DNA of 40,672 nucleotides from Beijerinckiaceae bacterium (GTDB taxonomy: Bacteria > Bacteroidota > Bacteroidia > Chitinophagales > Chitinophagaceae). The first letter of the stretch is position 1. The number at the start of each line of letters is the position of its first letter. The position numbers were made by a program, and so were the translations under genes. The DNA lies in assembly GCA_903970475.1 (NCBI GenBank), contig CAJCIQ010000035.1:1-40672 (forward strand), given 5' to 3'. The notes beneath the pieces are model-generated. The model made no database searches. It was not told the origin of the DNA and saw nothing but the letters and a program-made list of their open reading frames with translations. Below, one piece after another: positions 32,420 to 40,672 of this stretch.

Positions 32420-35400
32420 GGTATGATTTCCCAATGTTGATCTACCGCAGTAGACAGATAACCTGTCTTCACGTGCAACAACCCACCTTTATCAGCGGCA
32501 TCGAAGAAGTAACCTTCAGAAACTGCGTCATAAGCACCAGCATCGGTAAATACAGGAAGTGCTTTTCCATTTAACCGCACGGAATGCGGAGCGGAAGTTG
32601 CATGAAGCTCCAGCAAATATACCCTTCTTAAGTATTTACCGGTATAATGACCTTTAGCAGCATGCACGGTAATCTTCCAGGAATCAGCGCTAAGGTGCTG
32701 ATCTATGGATGTAATGGCGTAGGCGCCCGTCCTATGTTCCCTGGTAACCCCATCATCTTCATACATATTGAATGAACCATGGGCAGCAGGATAAATATCC
32801 AGGGTCAGGGTATCCGCCGGACGCTGGGCGTCATAATCCATAGCGGGATACATGGGAATGATGGCTCCGGATTTCACAAACACAGGCAGCTTATCTAAAG
32901 GAGCAGGATAATGCCTCAACCATTGCTTTCCTTGGATGCGCGCTCCGCTCCAGTAATCATACCAGGTACCTTCCGGCAGGTAGATACTGTCTCTTTCTCC
33001 TTCAGATTTATACACCGGAGCAACGAGGAAGGATTCCCCGTTCATAAACTGATATTGCGTGGCCGTGCCCCAGGTCGCTGTATCCTTTGGATACTCCAGC
33101 ACCATCGCCCGGGTGGCAGGTACCCCATACTTATGTGCCTCTTCACAGTAGGTATACATATAGGGCGTAAGCCTCATTTTAAGTTCCAGGTATTTGCGGT
33201 TAATGGAAGTATAAGGTTCCCCGTAGATCCAGGGTTGTTTGTCATACTTTGCCCATCCACTCATCGTCATCAGCACAGGGATAAAACACTTCCATTGCAG
33301 ATCACGCACGTAGGTGGAATCAGAGCCCCTGAAGATGCCGTCAATATCACTGGAAGCCGCATTCATGGCCGTAAGGCCGGCTCCTGTAAAGGTGGGGATA
33401 TGGAAGCGTATGTATTCCCAGTTCCCACTTTGGTCACCAGACCATACCGTGCTATATCGTTGGGTACCTGCCCAACCCATGACACTCCAGACAAAGCCCC
33501 TGGCATCACTGTTGTTTTCTATGCCTTCATAAGCAGACTTGCAAGCATCCAGGGCAAACTTGTATCCAGGTCCTACCCAGGCCACATCCAGTTTACAAAG
33601 CCTCGTACCATATTTGCCCACCTCGGTGGCAATACGCTCCACGCCATTTTCCGTCCACAGACCCGTATGAAATCCCCTGAGCGCAAGCTCTTTTACCACG
33701 GAATCCAGTTTCACATAACCGCAACCATAACCATCATTGGGCAGAATCCAGCCCCTCGGCATGTCGTGGGCAATGTATTGATCAGCCACTTTAGCAATGA
33801 CCACAGGGGTCGTTTGCGGTTGGTGATTACGGTCGGGTTTGTTATAACAGTTGGCATCCCCCATACTCAAAGCCCATCGAGGCATGAGGAAGGGTTTACC
33901 CGTAAAGTCCGTATACAGGTCCAGGATAGTTTTCAAACTAGGGCCATAGAAATAGAAAGCGTCAAAACGGTCTTCATTATGAGACAGCGACACCGTATCC
34001 ATAAAAGAATACTTACCCGCATCAAAGGTATTGCGCAGTACACCATACCCGGCAGTGCTCATATAAAAGGGAGCAGGATTTGGCCTTCCCCCATCATCCC
34101 AACCGTTACCTTTTTCAATATAGACGACCTTACCCCTATGGGAGAAGTAGCCGTTCTGCATGCCACATCCATAAAAGTACTCAGCCGGATGCCGGACCAA
34201 AAACTGAGTGGTATGCGCGCCAAATACCAAGGGTCTCTCCTCTTCCCAAATCACCTGGGTATTGGTTCGGTCATAAAGCGCAAAACGCAAGGCAGCTTTG
34301 TATATCCTTAAGACACAGGAAGAAGTACTGAGCTTATAATACGTTCCTGCGTCAGCAGAAGTCACCAGGGGTTCCACCACCGGCAATTTGTTCACAATAT
34401 CAGATCCGGCAGGATTGGTGAACGCACCATCGGCAGCCAGCCATATCCGGAATACGTCCTTGGTATAGAAGATAACCCGGATTTTTGAAAGCCCTGACCT
34501 TATGGTGCAACCAGGACCCTCAAAAGTGAACGCATCCACCTTTCCTAAAGAAGTAGCTGCCGCGTTAATCTTGCTGACTAAAATATCATTGGAGGGATTT
34601 TCATCTCCCGTTAAGTCAAGGTGAAATTGAAGCTTATGGACAGGTGCTTTACTCAAGTCCACCGTTCCGAAATACACTTCCCGCTCCGTACCCGCTTTCC
34701 ATGGGTTGGTAGCGTCTGCGGAAATCCGGGTACTGATTGCCCCACCTCCATCCAGCGAAAAAGTAGCCGGCACGCTTGAAGTAATATCCTCCGTTCCCGA
34801 GTTACGCACCAATAACCTGATGCTGTCTGCCTTACCAAATACGTTGTCGGATTCATGCTGAGACAAAAGACGCACCACTGAAACATCCTTTTTCACTCCT
34901 TCCGAAAGGCTGATATCATCCACCATCCAATACCAACTATAAAAGCCCTTCCAATACCAACGCAGGTAAACGACGGGCTGACCCGCTGCCCACTGGGTGA
35001 TATTGATTTCCTCCTTCAAAGGCTCGAACATGTCTGTAGACCCGGGCGCTCCATGACGGACGTCTATATCATGCCAGTGAATGCTATCCGTACTGACCCC
35101 CACATACAGGCCAGCGTCCTGCTGAGGATGATGGCCATTATAACGGAACGTTTGTTCGAAACGTAAAATGACAGAAGCATGCGCACTGCAATTGATAGCA
35201 CCCGTACGCACATAAGCATTGGGATACCAACCCTTCTTTTCCCAGGAAGGCTGATCTTCATCCACCATATAGCCCGCCTGGAATTGAATATGGTATCCCC
35301 TGGAAGTACTCGCAATCGGAGGAGCCTGTTGCTGGTACTGGTAAGAACCCGGATACGGCTGATTGGTCACCACCCAGGCACATCCTTGTGTAGAGCTGTC

Positions 35401-35532
35401 TATATTGGCCCACCCGTCTGGCCATTGTCCAGTAGTAAATGATTCGGCAAAAAACGGTTTCGCCCCTTGACCCCAAGCAACCCTCGATACAATCAAGCAA
35501 AGCAATAGAATACCCAATACTTTCAATCTCAT
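32416..35532 (-). CDS. Secreted glycoside hydrolase family 31 with N-terminal binding domains
   Basis: The 1038-residue product from ATG 35532 (a GTG at 35547 would overlap the upstream gene) has a signal peptide (about 1-22) and a beta-sandwich, lectin-like N-terminal domain (about 25-205). A CARD-like Ig segment (about 210-325) follows, then a GH31 enzyme. The putative nucleophile Asp649 is in KLDVAWVG and the acid/base Asp700 in WSGDQSG, with SSDIDGI at 727-733. The KLDVAWVG-x-GYKFALD pattern differs from the WxDMNE of common alpha-glucosidases. I therefore do not assign alpha-glucosidase; an alpha-N-acetylgalactosaminidase-like specificity is possible but unproved. It is the middle gene of the three-enzyme operon. 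Confidence 0.88.
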   Translation of the reverse strand: MRLKVLGILLLCLIVSRVAWGQGAKPFFAESFTTGQWPDGWANIDSSTQGCAWVVTNQPYPGSYQYQQQAPPIASTSRGYHIQFQAGYMVDEDQPSWEKKGWYPNAYVRTGAINCSAHASVILRFEQTFRYNGHHPQQDAGLYVGVSTDSIHWHDIDVRHGAPGSTDMFEPLKEEINITQWAAGQPVVYLRWYWKGFYSWYWMVDDISLSEGVKKDVSVVRLLSQHESDNVFGKADSIRLLVRNSGTEDITSSVPATFSLDGGGAISTRISADATNPWKAGTEREVYFGTVDLSKAPVHKLQFHLDLTGDENPSNDILVSKINAAATSLGKVDAFTFEGPGCTIRSGLSKIRVIFYTKDVFRIWLAADGAFTNPAGSDIVNKLPVVEPLVTSADAGTYYKLSTSSCVLRIYKAALRFALYDRTNTQVIWEEERPLVFGAHTTQFLVRHPAEYFYGCGMQNGYFSHRGKVVYIEKGNGWDDGGRPNPAPFYMSTAGYGVLRNTFDAGKYSFMDTVSLSHNEDRFDAFYFYGPSLKTILDLYTDFTGKPFLMPRWALSMGDANCYNKPDRNHQPQTTPVVIAKVADQYIAHDMPRGWILPNDGYGCGYVKLDSVVKELALRGFHTGLWTENGVERIATEVGKYGTRLCKLDVAWVGPGYKFALDACKSAYEGIENNSDARGFVWSVMGWAGTQRYSTVWSGDQSGNWEYIRFHIPTFTGAGLTAMNAASSDIDGIFRGSDSTYVRDLQWKCFIPVLMTMSGWAKYDKQPWIYGEPYTSINRKYLELKMRLTPYMYTYCEEAHKYGVPATRAMVLEYPKDTATWGTATQYQFMNGESFLVAPVYKSEGERDSIYLPEGTWYDYWSGARIQGKQWLRHYPAPLDKLPVFVKSGAIIPMYPAMDYDAQRPADTLTLDIYPAAHGSFNMYEDDGVTREHRTGAYAITSIDQHLSADSWKITVHAAKGHYTGKYLRRVYLLELHATSAPHSVRLNGKALPVFTDAGAYDAVSEGYFFDAADKGGLLHVKTGYLSTAVDQHWEIIP

Positions 35533-35536
35533 GTCT

Positions 35537-38500
35537 TTATTTTTCACTAATGAGCAACAACCATCCTTTTGCAGCAGGAACTGTCAAAGCCTGATCCTTT
35601 GATATAGACAGGGTCGGCTGGAAGCCCGCTACTTCAGGCGCACTGATCACCGCTTTGGCAGGATCTATACCCAGGGCAGTCCAATCAATATGCAGGTGCA
35701 CCGCCGTATCTCCGGTTGCCCAAGAGGCTATGGCAACCAAAGCACTTCCCGGACGTTTATATACCGTGGCGAGTACCCTTTCGTTGTCTGTTGTCACGGG
35801 ACAACGTCCGCTCCAGTAACCCAGCATCTGGGAGCCCGCCATGCCGAAACTATCCCATAACTTCCACAGGGGGCGTGGATCATTGACATCCGTCCAACCC
35901 AAACGATTGGTCATGCCATAGATCATACCCCTGTATGGATTACCTCCGCCCTGCAACATCTCCCCCATCAAGCCGAATGGAATGCCACTGACTTCTGTCA
36001 GGAAGAAATCCGGCTTGTTGTGCTCATAATCGAAGTATTCCCCAAACCAAAGTCTGTTGAGGTAGGGGAAGTTCTCCATATATAGATTGGCGCTGTTGTT
36101 CCAACCATCATTGGCGTCATACTGATTAGCCGAGTGAAGGTCGATGATCCCAGGATGATTGTCCTGGGTCAGCACGCGTTTTATCCTTTTCATCGTAACC
36201 CGATCGAAGGCAACGTCATCCAGATAAATACCATCAATACCTACATGCTGAACCAGCCAGTTCATGCCTTCCACGTAATAGTTGTGCCAACGGTTCATGC
36301 CACTATTGATAATGGCCGCGTCTTTGATTTCAGGAACAAACCAGGCAGCAATATAATCGTCACCCACGTGCTCCTGCAACCAGGCAAAACCACCACCCTT
36401 ACCGGCAGAATAAACCTCATGACCGAGACTGCGCAACACAGGCAGTTCATAAGCATGGTCAGACAGCTCCCTGATCGTATTATAGATTTTGACCTTAATA
36501 CCCAATTGGTGAGCCGTGTCGATATATCCCTTCATCCATTTCCATTCAATGAATGGATAGTTGATATAAGGATTGATGGGCGTTGCATGGTGGATATTCA
36601 CCACTGTGGCACCCGTAGCCTTAATGGTATCCAGGTTATTGTATTTATGATAAAAGCGGTTAGCCCATTGGAAATCCGTGTTGATCGTGTGGAAAGGGGT
36701 GATCAACAAGTTGAAGTTATAATAAAGCGTATCCCCCTTATGCATATCCCGCGGGCCACTATAAGCATTCACCAGAATGGCTTTCCCCTTGGGGCCTATA
36801 TCGATCCCACCTTTGCCTTCATTACCCCAGGACTGAGGCAGGACAAGGGGTTTGAGCAAATAAAAGTTAGTATTGAGGGGCCGCATATAGTGCTGGTCCC
36901 TTAAAGAAAATTGCAAGCCTTCGTTTACCGTTCCCACCCAGGCCCCATCCTGGTTTTTGTGGACCACGTCCCACTTCCATTGAAGGGTGTCCGGCCTGTT
37001 GCCCCCAATATGCCCCAACCCAATCAGGTATTTGGCGGCTTCGGGATGCATCGCAATATGGAAACGCACATCTTTGGTGGATATATCCTGAAGGGCAATC
37101 AGCGCAACCTTGTAGGACACAAATCCATCAAACTCTAACGACGCATGTACCTCCATGCGCAAGGCATCCGATTGGCTGGCAGCCTCCCAAACAACGGTGC
37201 CATCGGTTTGGCTCACAAAATGAAGTCCTGAAGGCGTAAGCTTAATATCCTTCCCATCAGCCCCATCCAGGTGAAAGTGAATCGGCTCCGTGAGTAATTC
37301 ATTGGCCGTATCGGTAGTAGACGTCATTTCAGGCGTAAAATAAGTCCTGATCTGGGTGGGCAACCCGTTATCTCCTATGCTGATATCCCTGCCCAATAAA
37401 TGAACCTCGTTGCCATCCACCTTCAGGGGTGTATATGGCGCGATTACTGTATTGTCCTGAGCCATCGTAGAGTTCAGCCAGGGAATACGGGTCATCTTAT
37501 AGGGCTCATTCACGCCGGCTTCCATCGCTGCCGTATCCGTCACGGTAAATTGCAGGGGAATTAATTCTTGCGCCAGTCCTTCTCCGCTTAAAGTCACAGC
37601 ACCTTTGTAAGTCCCGGCCTCCGCATCTTTTGGGATGGTAACGGTTACCCAGAGAGGCTGTATATTCCCTTTGGGTACATCTACCGTCTGCGTGAAGGGT
37701 TTGGCGTCATAAGTAACGCCGTCTGTATTGATACAGGAAAAAAGGTTGGCATTTAGCGTTGAACCGGATTTACTTTTCCAATCCCCAAAGGTCAGTTTCA
37801 GCCCTTTCAGCTCTTTCAAGGCGTAGACCCCTATTTGAAAGGAATAGTTTTCTCCCTTATTGGCAGAAGATAGATCCACCTTTACAGGGTTTCCACGGCT
37901 GACCCAGCGGTAGGGCAGGTCGTATTTCATCTTGATGGCGTAATTCCTGTCTTCCGGAAAAGCCAAATAAGCGGCTCCAGGATAATGTCCCACCAGTTCT
38001 TCCGTCTCCTTGGAGGTTGCAATGACCTCCATCGGATAGAAATTATTGAAGGCATTAATATACTGAATTTCCTTAACGGTGGATCGCTTTGCGTTGCCCA
38101 TGCTTCCTTTCCCAGCCCCACCGGCTGACGCGTTCCCCACTGCGCCCAGGCCATTGGCACTAAGCCATCCTGCATCCGCCGTAGTGTCCGGTTTCAGGTA
38201 TCTACCCCGTGGATAGTTACTCCTGCCTTCATTTTTATAAGGAAGATAATAGATATAGTAAGTTCCCTTCCCGGAAACGGGTTCAAAATAGATTTCCCCA
38301 TATTCTCTGTCTACATGGCCTACTTGCACATTTTTCACCCGTTGATGGGTCTGTCCATCTTCTACAATGATGCGCTTGAGTTCAGGTTTTACATCCCTTC
38401 TTCTCCAGGCAATACGCGCCAGAGCAACCTTGGCGCTACCATCCACTTCAACAACCGCTCTGATATCTCCCAGGGAATCGGGATTCCAGGCATCTTGCCC

Positions 38501-38704
38501 GTCAACGAAAGGAAGCACAGCGGCGGCTTTCCCCGTGGCAGCGCCAGATCTACCCTCCCCTACGGAAGATCCAGCCGTTCCCGACTTGGTTCCAGCAGAC
38601 TGAACCTTACCCCCTGCTGACTGGGCAAAAGAAGAAGAGGCTATCCCACCGGCGAGCGCCAGCAGGACAAAAGAGCGAACGTAGAAACGCGAGTGAAGAC
38701 TCAT
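35537..38704 (-). CDS. Large secreted glycoside hydrolase-like protein (GH123_N/DUF6067 type)
   Basis: The 1055-residue product from ATG 38704 (ATG 38716 also possible) begins with a signal peptide (about 1-28, SSSFAQ) and a Gly/Ser/Ala-rich stretch to about 62. The middle has beta-rich domains, including an Ig-like IPKDAEAGTYKGAVTLSG near 360 resembling the GH123 N-terminal domain. A TIM-barrel-like C-terminal half follows, with GIDGIYLDDVAFDR near 800. A second Gly/Ala-rich insertion lies near 179-209. Catalytic residues are not assigned. Its stop is four bases before the GH31 start, so it leads the operon GH123-like, GH31, GH20. A role in amino-sugar glycan cleavage is inferred from company. 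Confidence 0.75.
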   Translation of the reverse strand: MSLHSRFYVRSFVLLALAGGIASSSFAQSAGGKVQSAGTKSGTAGSSVGEGRSGAATGKAAAVLPFVDGQDAWNPDSLGDIRAVVEVDGSAKVALARIAWRRRDVKPELKRIIVEDGQTHQRVKNVQVGHVDREYGEIYFEPVSGKGTYYIYYLPYKNEGRSNYPRGRYLKPDTTADAGWLSANGLGAVGNASAGGAGKGSMGNAKRSTVKEIQYINAFNNFYPMEVIATSKETEELVGHYPGAAYLAFPEDRNYAIKMKYDLPYRWVSRGNPVKVDLSSANKGENYSFQIGVYALKELKGLKLTFGDWKSKSGSTLNANLFSCINTDGVTYDAKPFTQTVDVPKGNIQPLWVTVTIPKDAEAGTYKGAVTLSGEGLAQELIPLQFTVTDTAAMEAGVNEPYKMTRIPWLNSTMAQDNTVIAPYTPLKVDGNEVHLLGRDISIGDNGLPTQIRTYFTPEMTSTTDTANELLTEPIHFHLDGADGKDIKLTPSGLHFVSQTDGTVVWEAASQSDALRMEVHASLEFDGFVSYKVALIALQDISTKDVRFHIAMHPEAAKYLIGLGHIGGNRPDTLQWKWDVVHKNQDGAWVGTVNEGLQFSLRDQHYMRPLNTNFYLLKPLVLPQSWGNEGKGGIDIGPKGKAILVNAYSGPRDMHKGDTLYYNFNLLITPFHTINTDFQWANRFYHKYNNLDTIKATGATVVNIHHATPINPYINYPFIEWKWMKGYIDTAHQLGIKVKIYNTIRELSDHAYELPVLRSLGHEVYSAGKGGGFAWLQEHVGDDYIAAWFVPEIKDAAIINSGMNRWHNYYVEGMNWLVQHVGIDGIYLDDVAFDRVTMKRIKRVLTQDNHPGIIDLHSANQYDANDGWNNSANLYMENFPYLNRLWFGEYFDYEHNKPDFFLTEVSGIPFGLMGEMLQGGGNPYRGMIYGMTNRLGWTDVNDPRPLWKLWDSFGMAGSQMLGYWSGRCPVTTDNERVLATVYKRPGSALVAIASWATGDTAVHLHIDWTALGIDPAKAVISAPEVAGFQPTLSISKDQALTVPAAKGWLLLISEK

Positions 38705-38732
38705 ATTGGCAATCATACTTTCGGAAAAAAGC

Positions 38733-38740
38733 CGAAGGTA
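38733..38740 (-). promoter_or_regulatory. Weak -7-like box before the glycan-degradation operon
   Basis: TACCTTCG on the minus strand has one mismatch to TAnnTTTG and lies 28 bases before ATG 38704. Overlapping it, TTCGG and CCGAA around an A-rich loop could form a hairpin. Confidence 0.25.
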
Positions 38741-38834
38741 ATCACCAAACGCCATGAAGACCCCATTTGGCCCATGTCTGCTCAAAATATCGGACAAACG
38801 GTTGCACCGCAGCCGAGCCCAACCCTTTCCGAGC

Positions 38835-38928
38835 CCCGGCCCTATCGGAAGCCGATTCCTGATCCTGCCCGCGAGTCGATTCCCGGCCCTATCGGAAGCC
38901 GATTCCTGACCCTACCCGCGAGTCGAGC
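38835..38928. repeat. 47-bp tandem repeat, two copies
   Basis: Two near-identical 47-bp units start at 38835 and 38882; I see five or fewer differences. Each carries a small stem ATCGG-AAG-CCGAT (38844-38856, 38891-38903) and GCGAGTCGA. The second unit continues into the end of the cupin gene and provides its last four codons and stop. It is not a CRISPR: there are no spacers. Confidence 0.85.
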
Positions 38929-39262
38929 CCAGAAAATCACCGTCGATGATGAGCAATTTGACACCCGTCTCAGAATAAGAGCGGTGGGAGCTCAAATCAT
39001 CAGACACCACATAGGTCATGCCTTTATTAAGCCGGAAAGTCTGGCCTCCTTGGAGTTCGCTGTTTAACGCCCCCTCCAGGCAGTGCACAATATGACCTTT
39101 CTGGCACCAGTGGTCGGCCAGGTATCCTGGAGAATATTCGACAATCCGGAGCCTAAGACCTTCTAACTGAACGGTTCTCCATAGAGATAGTCCCGTTTCT
39201 CCGGGATGTTCAGTAGGGGCGATGTCAGCCCAGTCTATGGTTTGAAATGCGTAGTTACTCAT
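38912..39262 (-). CDS. DHCW motif cupin fold protein
   Basis: Small single-domain cupin of 116 residues. The motif DHWCQKGHIVHCLEG at 50-64 carries the DHxC-like signature and His57/His60 as potential metal ligands. The rest is the beta strands of a double-stranded beta-helix. Function of this family is unknown. The last residues (STRG) and the stop lie in the 47-bp repeat, suggesting its end was remodelled by the repeat. It is in the same orientation as the glycan-degradation operon but separated by 200 bases. Confidence 0.85.
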   Translation of the reverse strand: MSNYAFQTIDWADIAPTEHPGETGLSLWRTVQLEGLRLRIVEYSPGYLADHWCQKGHIVHCLEGALNSELQGGQTFRLNKGMTYVVSDDLSSHRSYSETGVKLLIIDGDFLGSTRG

Positions 39263-39330
39263 GGCTCCCCCAAATTAAGGAAAACCCACGGGCCGGAGCC
39301 ACGCCGTCATCTGGGCCGCGCCAAGCCGCC

Positions 39331-40419
39331 CTATTTCCCCCAAGCCATGTCCAGGGTGTCCCTGACAGTCGTTGGATAGGCATCAGCATTCCCCATATAT
39401 CCATCGGCGGGTACTTCACGGCCGAAGGCCGTCAGTAAAACCTTCCCACTTCTGTAGACCTGGACCAGGGTAAAGCCATAGTTCTTTTGAGCAGGGTCTT
39501 TGATAAAAGGGCTTAAGGGGCTGCCCCCATTCCCGGAAATGATCTGCCAGGTTTTACCTTCATGGGGCCTGGTCCTGTAGTAAAGGTGATCATGGGCCGA
39601 CAAAAAAGCTTCTACTTTATATTGTTCCAGTGCCGCCCATAACGTATCCCTTTGGGCAGGGTAGGTATCCAAGCCATCTTCCCCTGGAAAAACATAAGCG
39701 GGTATATGGGACAACAAAAAGATATGTGCAGCTCCACTGGTGCTGGCTTTGGCAATATCAGAGATCACCCAATGGTAAGGCAATTGAGAAACCTTGCCTA
39801 CCCCGTCTGTATTGAGGATGACGAAATGGGTTCCCTTAAAGTCAAAGGAATAACTCAGCCGGCTTTGGTCTGTGACCAGGGAATCTGCACCTCCAATACC
39901 CGGTCCATTACTCCCCACGATATAAGGGGCCATGGTTCTAAGCCATATCTGCTCCGCATCGGCTGAGGCGGGTTTGCCTTTGCCCATTAGGGTTTCGTGA
40001 TTGCCCGGAACCGCTACCAACCTGATGCCCACCTTAGCCAACCCGGACTGTTCAAATTCCCCGACCCAGGCCCTGAGCTCTGAACCCAATACAGCCGTAT
40101 CACCACCAGCATAACCCATGACCATATCCCCAACAAAAAAGAGGAAGTCGGGTTTGACAGGAAGTTTCAGGATGTCCTGGTAAGTACGCCGGAGCTGGTT
40201 TAAATTGGCTGTGCTTGGATTGGAAGGGCTTACATCCTTTTTATCGACCCGGTTACACCCAATAGAAACAAAAGAATACAGTAAGGAATCCGCCCCAGGG
40301 GCCGTATTGTGTCCTCCCTGAGCGGTGCTCGCATAGGGTAAAAATGTAAAGCAAGCAATCGTTAACCGGTTAATTAATCTCCACCGGATCTTCAGGACTT
40401 TGTCCATTTCTATTCGCAT
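39331..40419 (-). CDS. Secreted metallophosphoesterase
   Basis: Calcineurin-like phosphoesterase of 362 residues with an N-terminal signal-like segment (about 15-34, ending YASTAQ). Motifs in order are FVGDMV at 96-101, VPGNHE at 137-142, LLSHIP near 235 and SAHDHLYYRTRP near 275 (GHxH type with Ala for Gly). The usual first Asp-x-His metal motif is replaced by SIGCNRVD at 52-59, so the metal site may differ. ATG 40419 overlaps the upstream gene by 50 bases; ATG 40407 would shorten this to 38. Substrate is unknown. Confidence 0.87.
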   Translation of the reverse strand: MRIEMDKVLKIRWRLINRLTIACFTFLPYASTAQGGHNTAPGADSLLYSFVSIGCNRVDKKDVSPSNPSTANLNQLRRTYQDILKLPVKPDFLFFVGDMVMGYAGGDTAVLGSELRAWVGEFEQSGLAKVGIRLVAVPGNHETLMGKGKPASADAEQIWLRTMAPYIVGSNGPGIGGADSLVTDQSRLSYSFDFKGTHFVILNTDGVGKVSQLPYHWVISDIAKASTSGAAHIFLLSHIPAYVFPGEDGLDTYPAQRDTLWAALEQYKVEAFLSAHDHLYYRTRPHEGKTWQIISGNGGSPLSPFIKDPAQKNYGFTLVQVYRSGKVLLTAFGREVPADGYMGNADAYPTTVRDTLDMAWGK

Positions 40420-40672
40420 GTACTATCAGTTTAACCGTAACAGGATATTTATTGGAAAATTGCCATAAAGCATTGATGACGGAATCTGGAGCAGAAGCAT
40501 TCACCACCGGGGTCATACTGTTGATGTCTACACCAAAACGATTTCCGTCATTACCGATGGTTTGATAAGAATGAGGGAGGTACTGTATATAATTGGTCCC
40601 CTTTACCAACCAGGGAGAAAGGCAGATATGATCGTACCAGGATTTGGCCCCACCGCTGGTACCGCAGGAATT
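40370..40672 (-). CDS. C-terminal fragment of a probable endonuclease/exonuclease/phosphatase-fold protein
   Basis: The frame is open from the right edge to a TAA at 40370, 100 residues. It includes GGAKSWYDHICLSPWL, then YIQYLPHSYQTIGNDGNRFG, and ends with LWQFSNKYPVTVKL. These resemble the last strands of secreted endonuclease/exonuclease/phosphatase proteins of Bacteroidota, where the final motif is normally SDHxPV. Here SNKYPV replaces it, so the catalytic Asp and His appear lost. The family call is by eye and moderate. It is coupled to the metallophosphoesterase gene. A perfect palindrome, TTAACCGGTTAA, lies at 40362-40373 over its stop. Confidence 0.55.
   Translation of the reverse strand, partial: NSCGTSGGAKSWYDHICLSPWLVKGTNYIQYLPHSYQTIGNDGNRFGVDINSMTPVVNASAPDSVINALWQFSNKYPVTVKLIVHANRNGQSPEDPVEIN

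Noticed and set aside
32911..34311. 466-codon plus-strand open frame antisense to the GH31 gene
   Set aside because: It lies wholly opposite a gene with clear GH31 motifs, its translation is not family-like, and it has no promoter or start context.
36134..36904. 256-codon plus-strand open frame antisense to the GH123-like gene
   Set aside because: It is the complement of a conserved coding frame; composition follows from the real gene's codon bias.
38835..38928. CRISPR-like array
   Set aside because: The two 47-bp units are directly adjacent without spacers and no cas genes are present.

Overview
The window looks like a Bacteroidota chromosome, most likely Chitinophagales/Chitinophagaceae (inference). 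The support is: a GC content near 50% (estimated by eye), exact TAnnTTTG (Bacteroidota sigma -7) boxes upstream of many genes, few Shine-Dalgarno sequences, and gene families typical of the group (bacterial GH3-domain protein, Nfu scaffold, DHCW cupin, secreted GH20/GH31/GH123-like enzymes). I see no tRNA, rRNA, insertion sequence, prophage or CRISPR array. No stretch over 300 bases lacks a gene.

Region 1 (1-6.9 kb) is defence-like. A Fic-domain adenylyltransferase gene runs off the left edge on the minus strand. Divergent from it, across a 211-base gap carrying symmetrical repeats, is a jetA-jetB-jetC operon encoding a Wadjet-type SMC complex. The nuclease subunit gene jetD is absent: jetC is followed after 52 bases by a convergent nitroreductase gene.

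Region 2 (6.9-18.5 kb) is mostly housekeeping and metabolism: nitroreductase, RecX, an omega-amidase-like nitrilase, NagA, an S41 lipoprotein peptidase, ThiL, an inositol monophosphatase-like enzyme, a GT2 glycosyltransferase, a GH3-type acyl-adenylating enzyme, a LysE-type exporter, MtgA and an HD-domain protein. An unlisted 50-codon reading frame sits between recX and the nitrilase gene.

Region 3 (18.5-30 kb) starts with a GlxA-type AraC regulator and a secreted DJ-1/PfpI protein with a Cys-rich metal-binding segment. Two perfect 21-bp direct repeats lie between them. Next come a nicotinamide riboside salvage pair (pnuC-nadR kinase), Nfu, an AhpC-AhpD peroxide defence pair with an OxyR-like upstream site, UvrD/PcrA helicase, YccF, RecA (strong promoter and terminator), methylglyoxal synthase, a GNAT acetyltransferase and an AAA ATPase gene with an internal deletion.

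Region 4 (30-40.7 kb, minus strand) is a tightly packed operon of three secreted glycan-degrading enzymes (GH123-like, GH31, GH20). It is preceded by a 47-bp tandem repeat, a DHCW cupin, a secreted metallophosphoesterase and the 3' end of a probable endonuclease/exonuclease/phosphatase-fold protein. With NagA, the GH20 enzyme suggests use of N-acetylhexosamine-containing glycans, though no SusC/SusD transporter is visible here.
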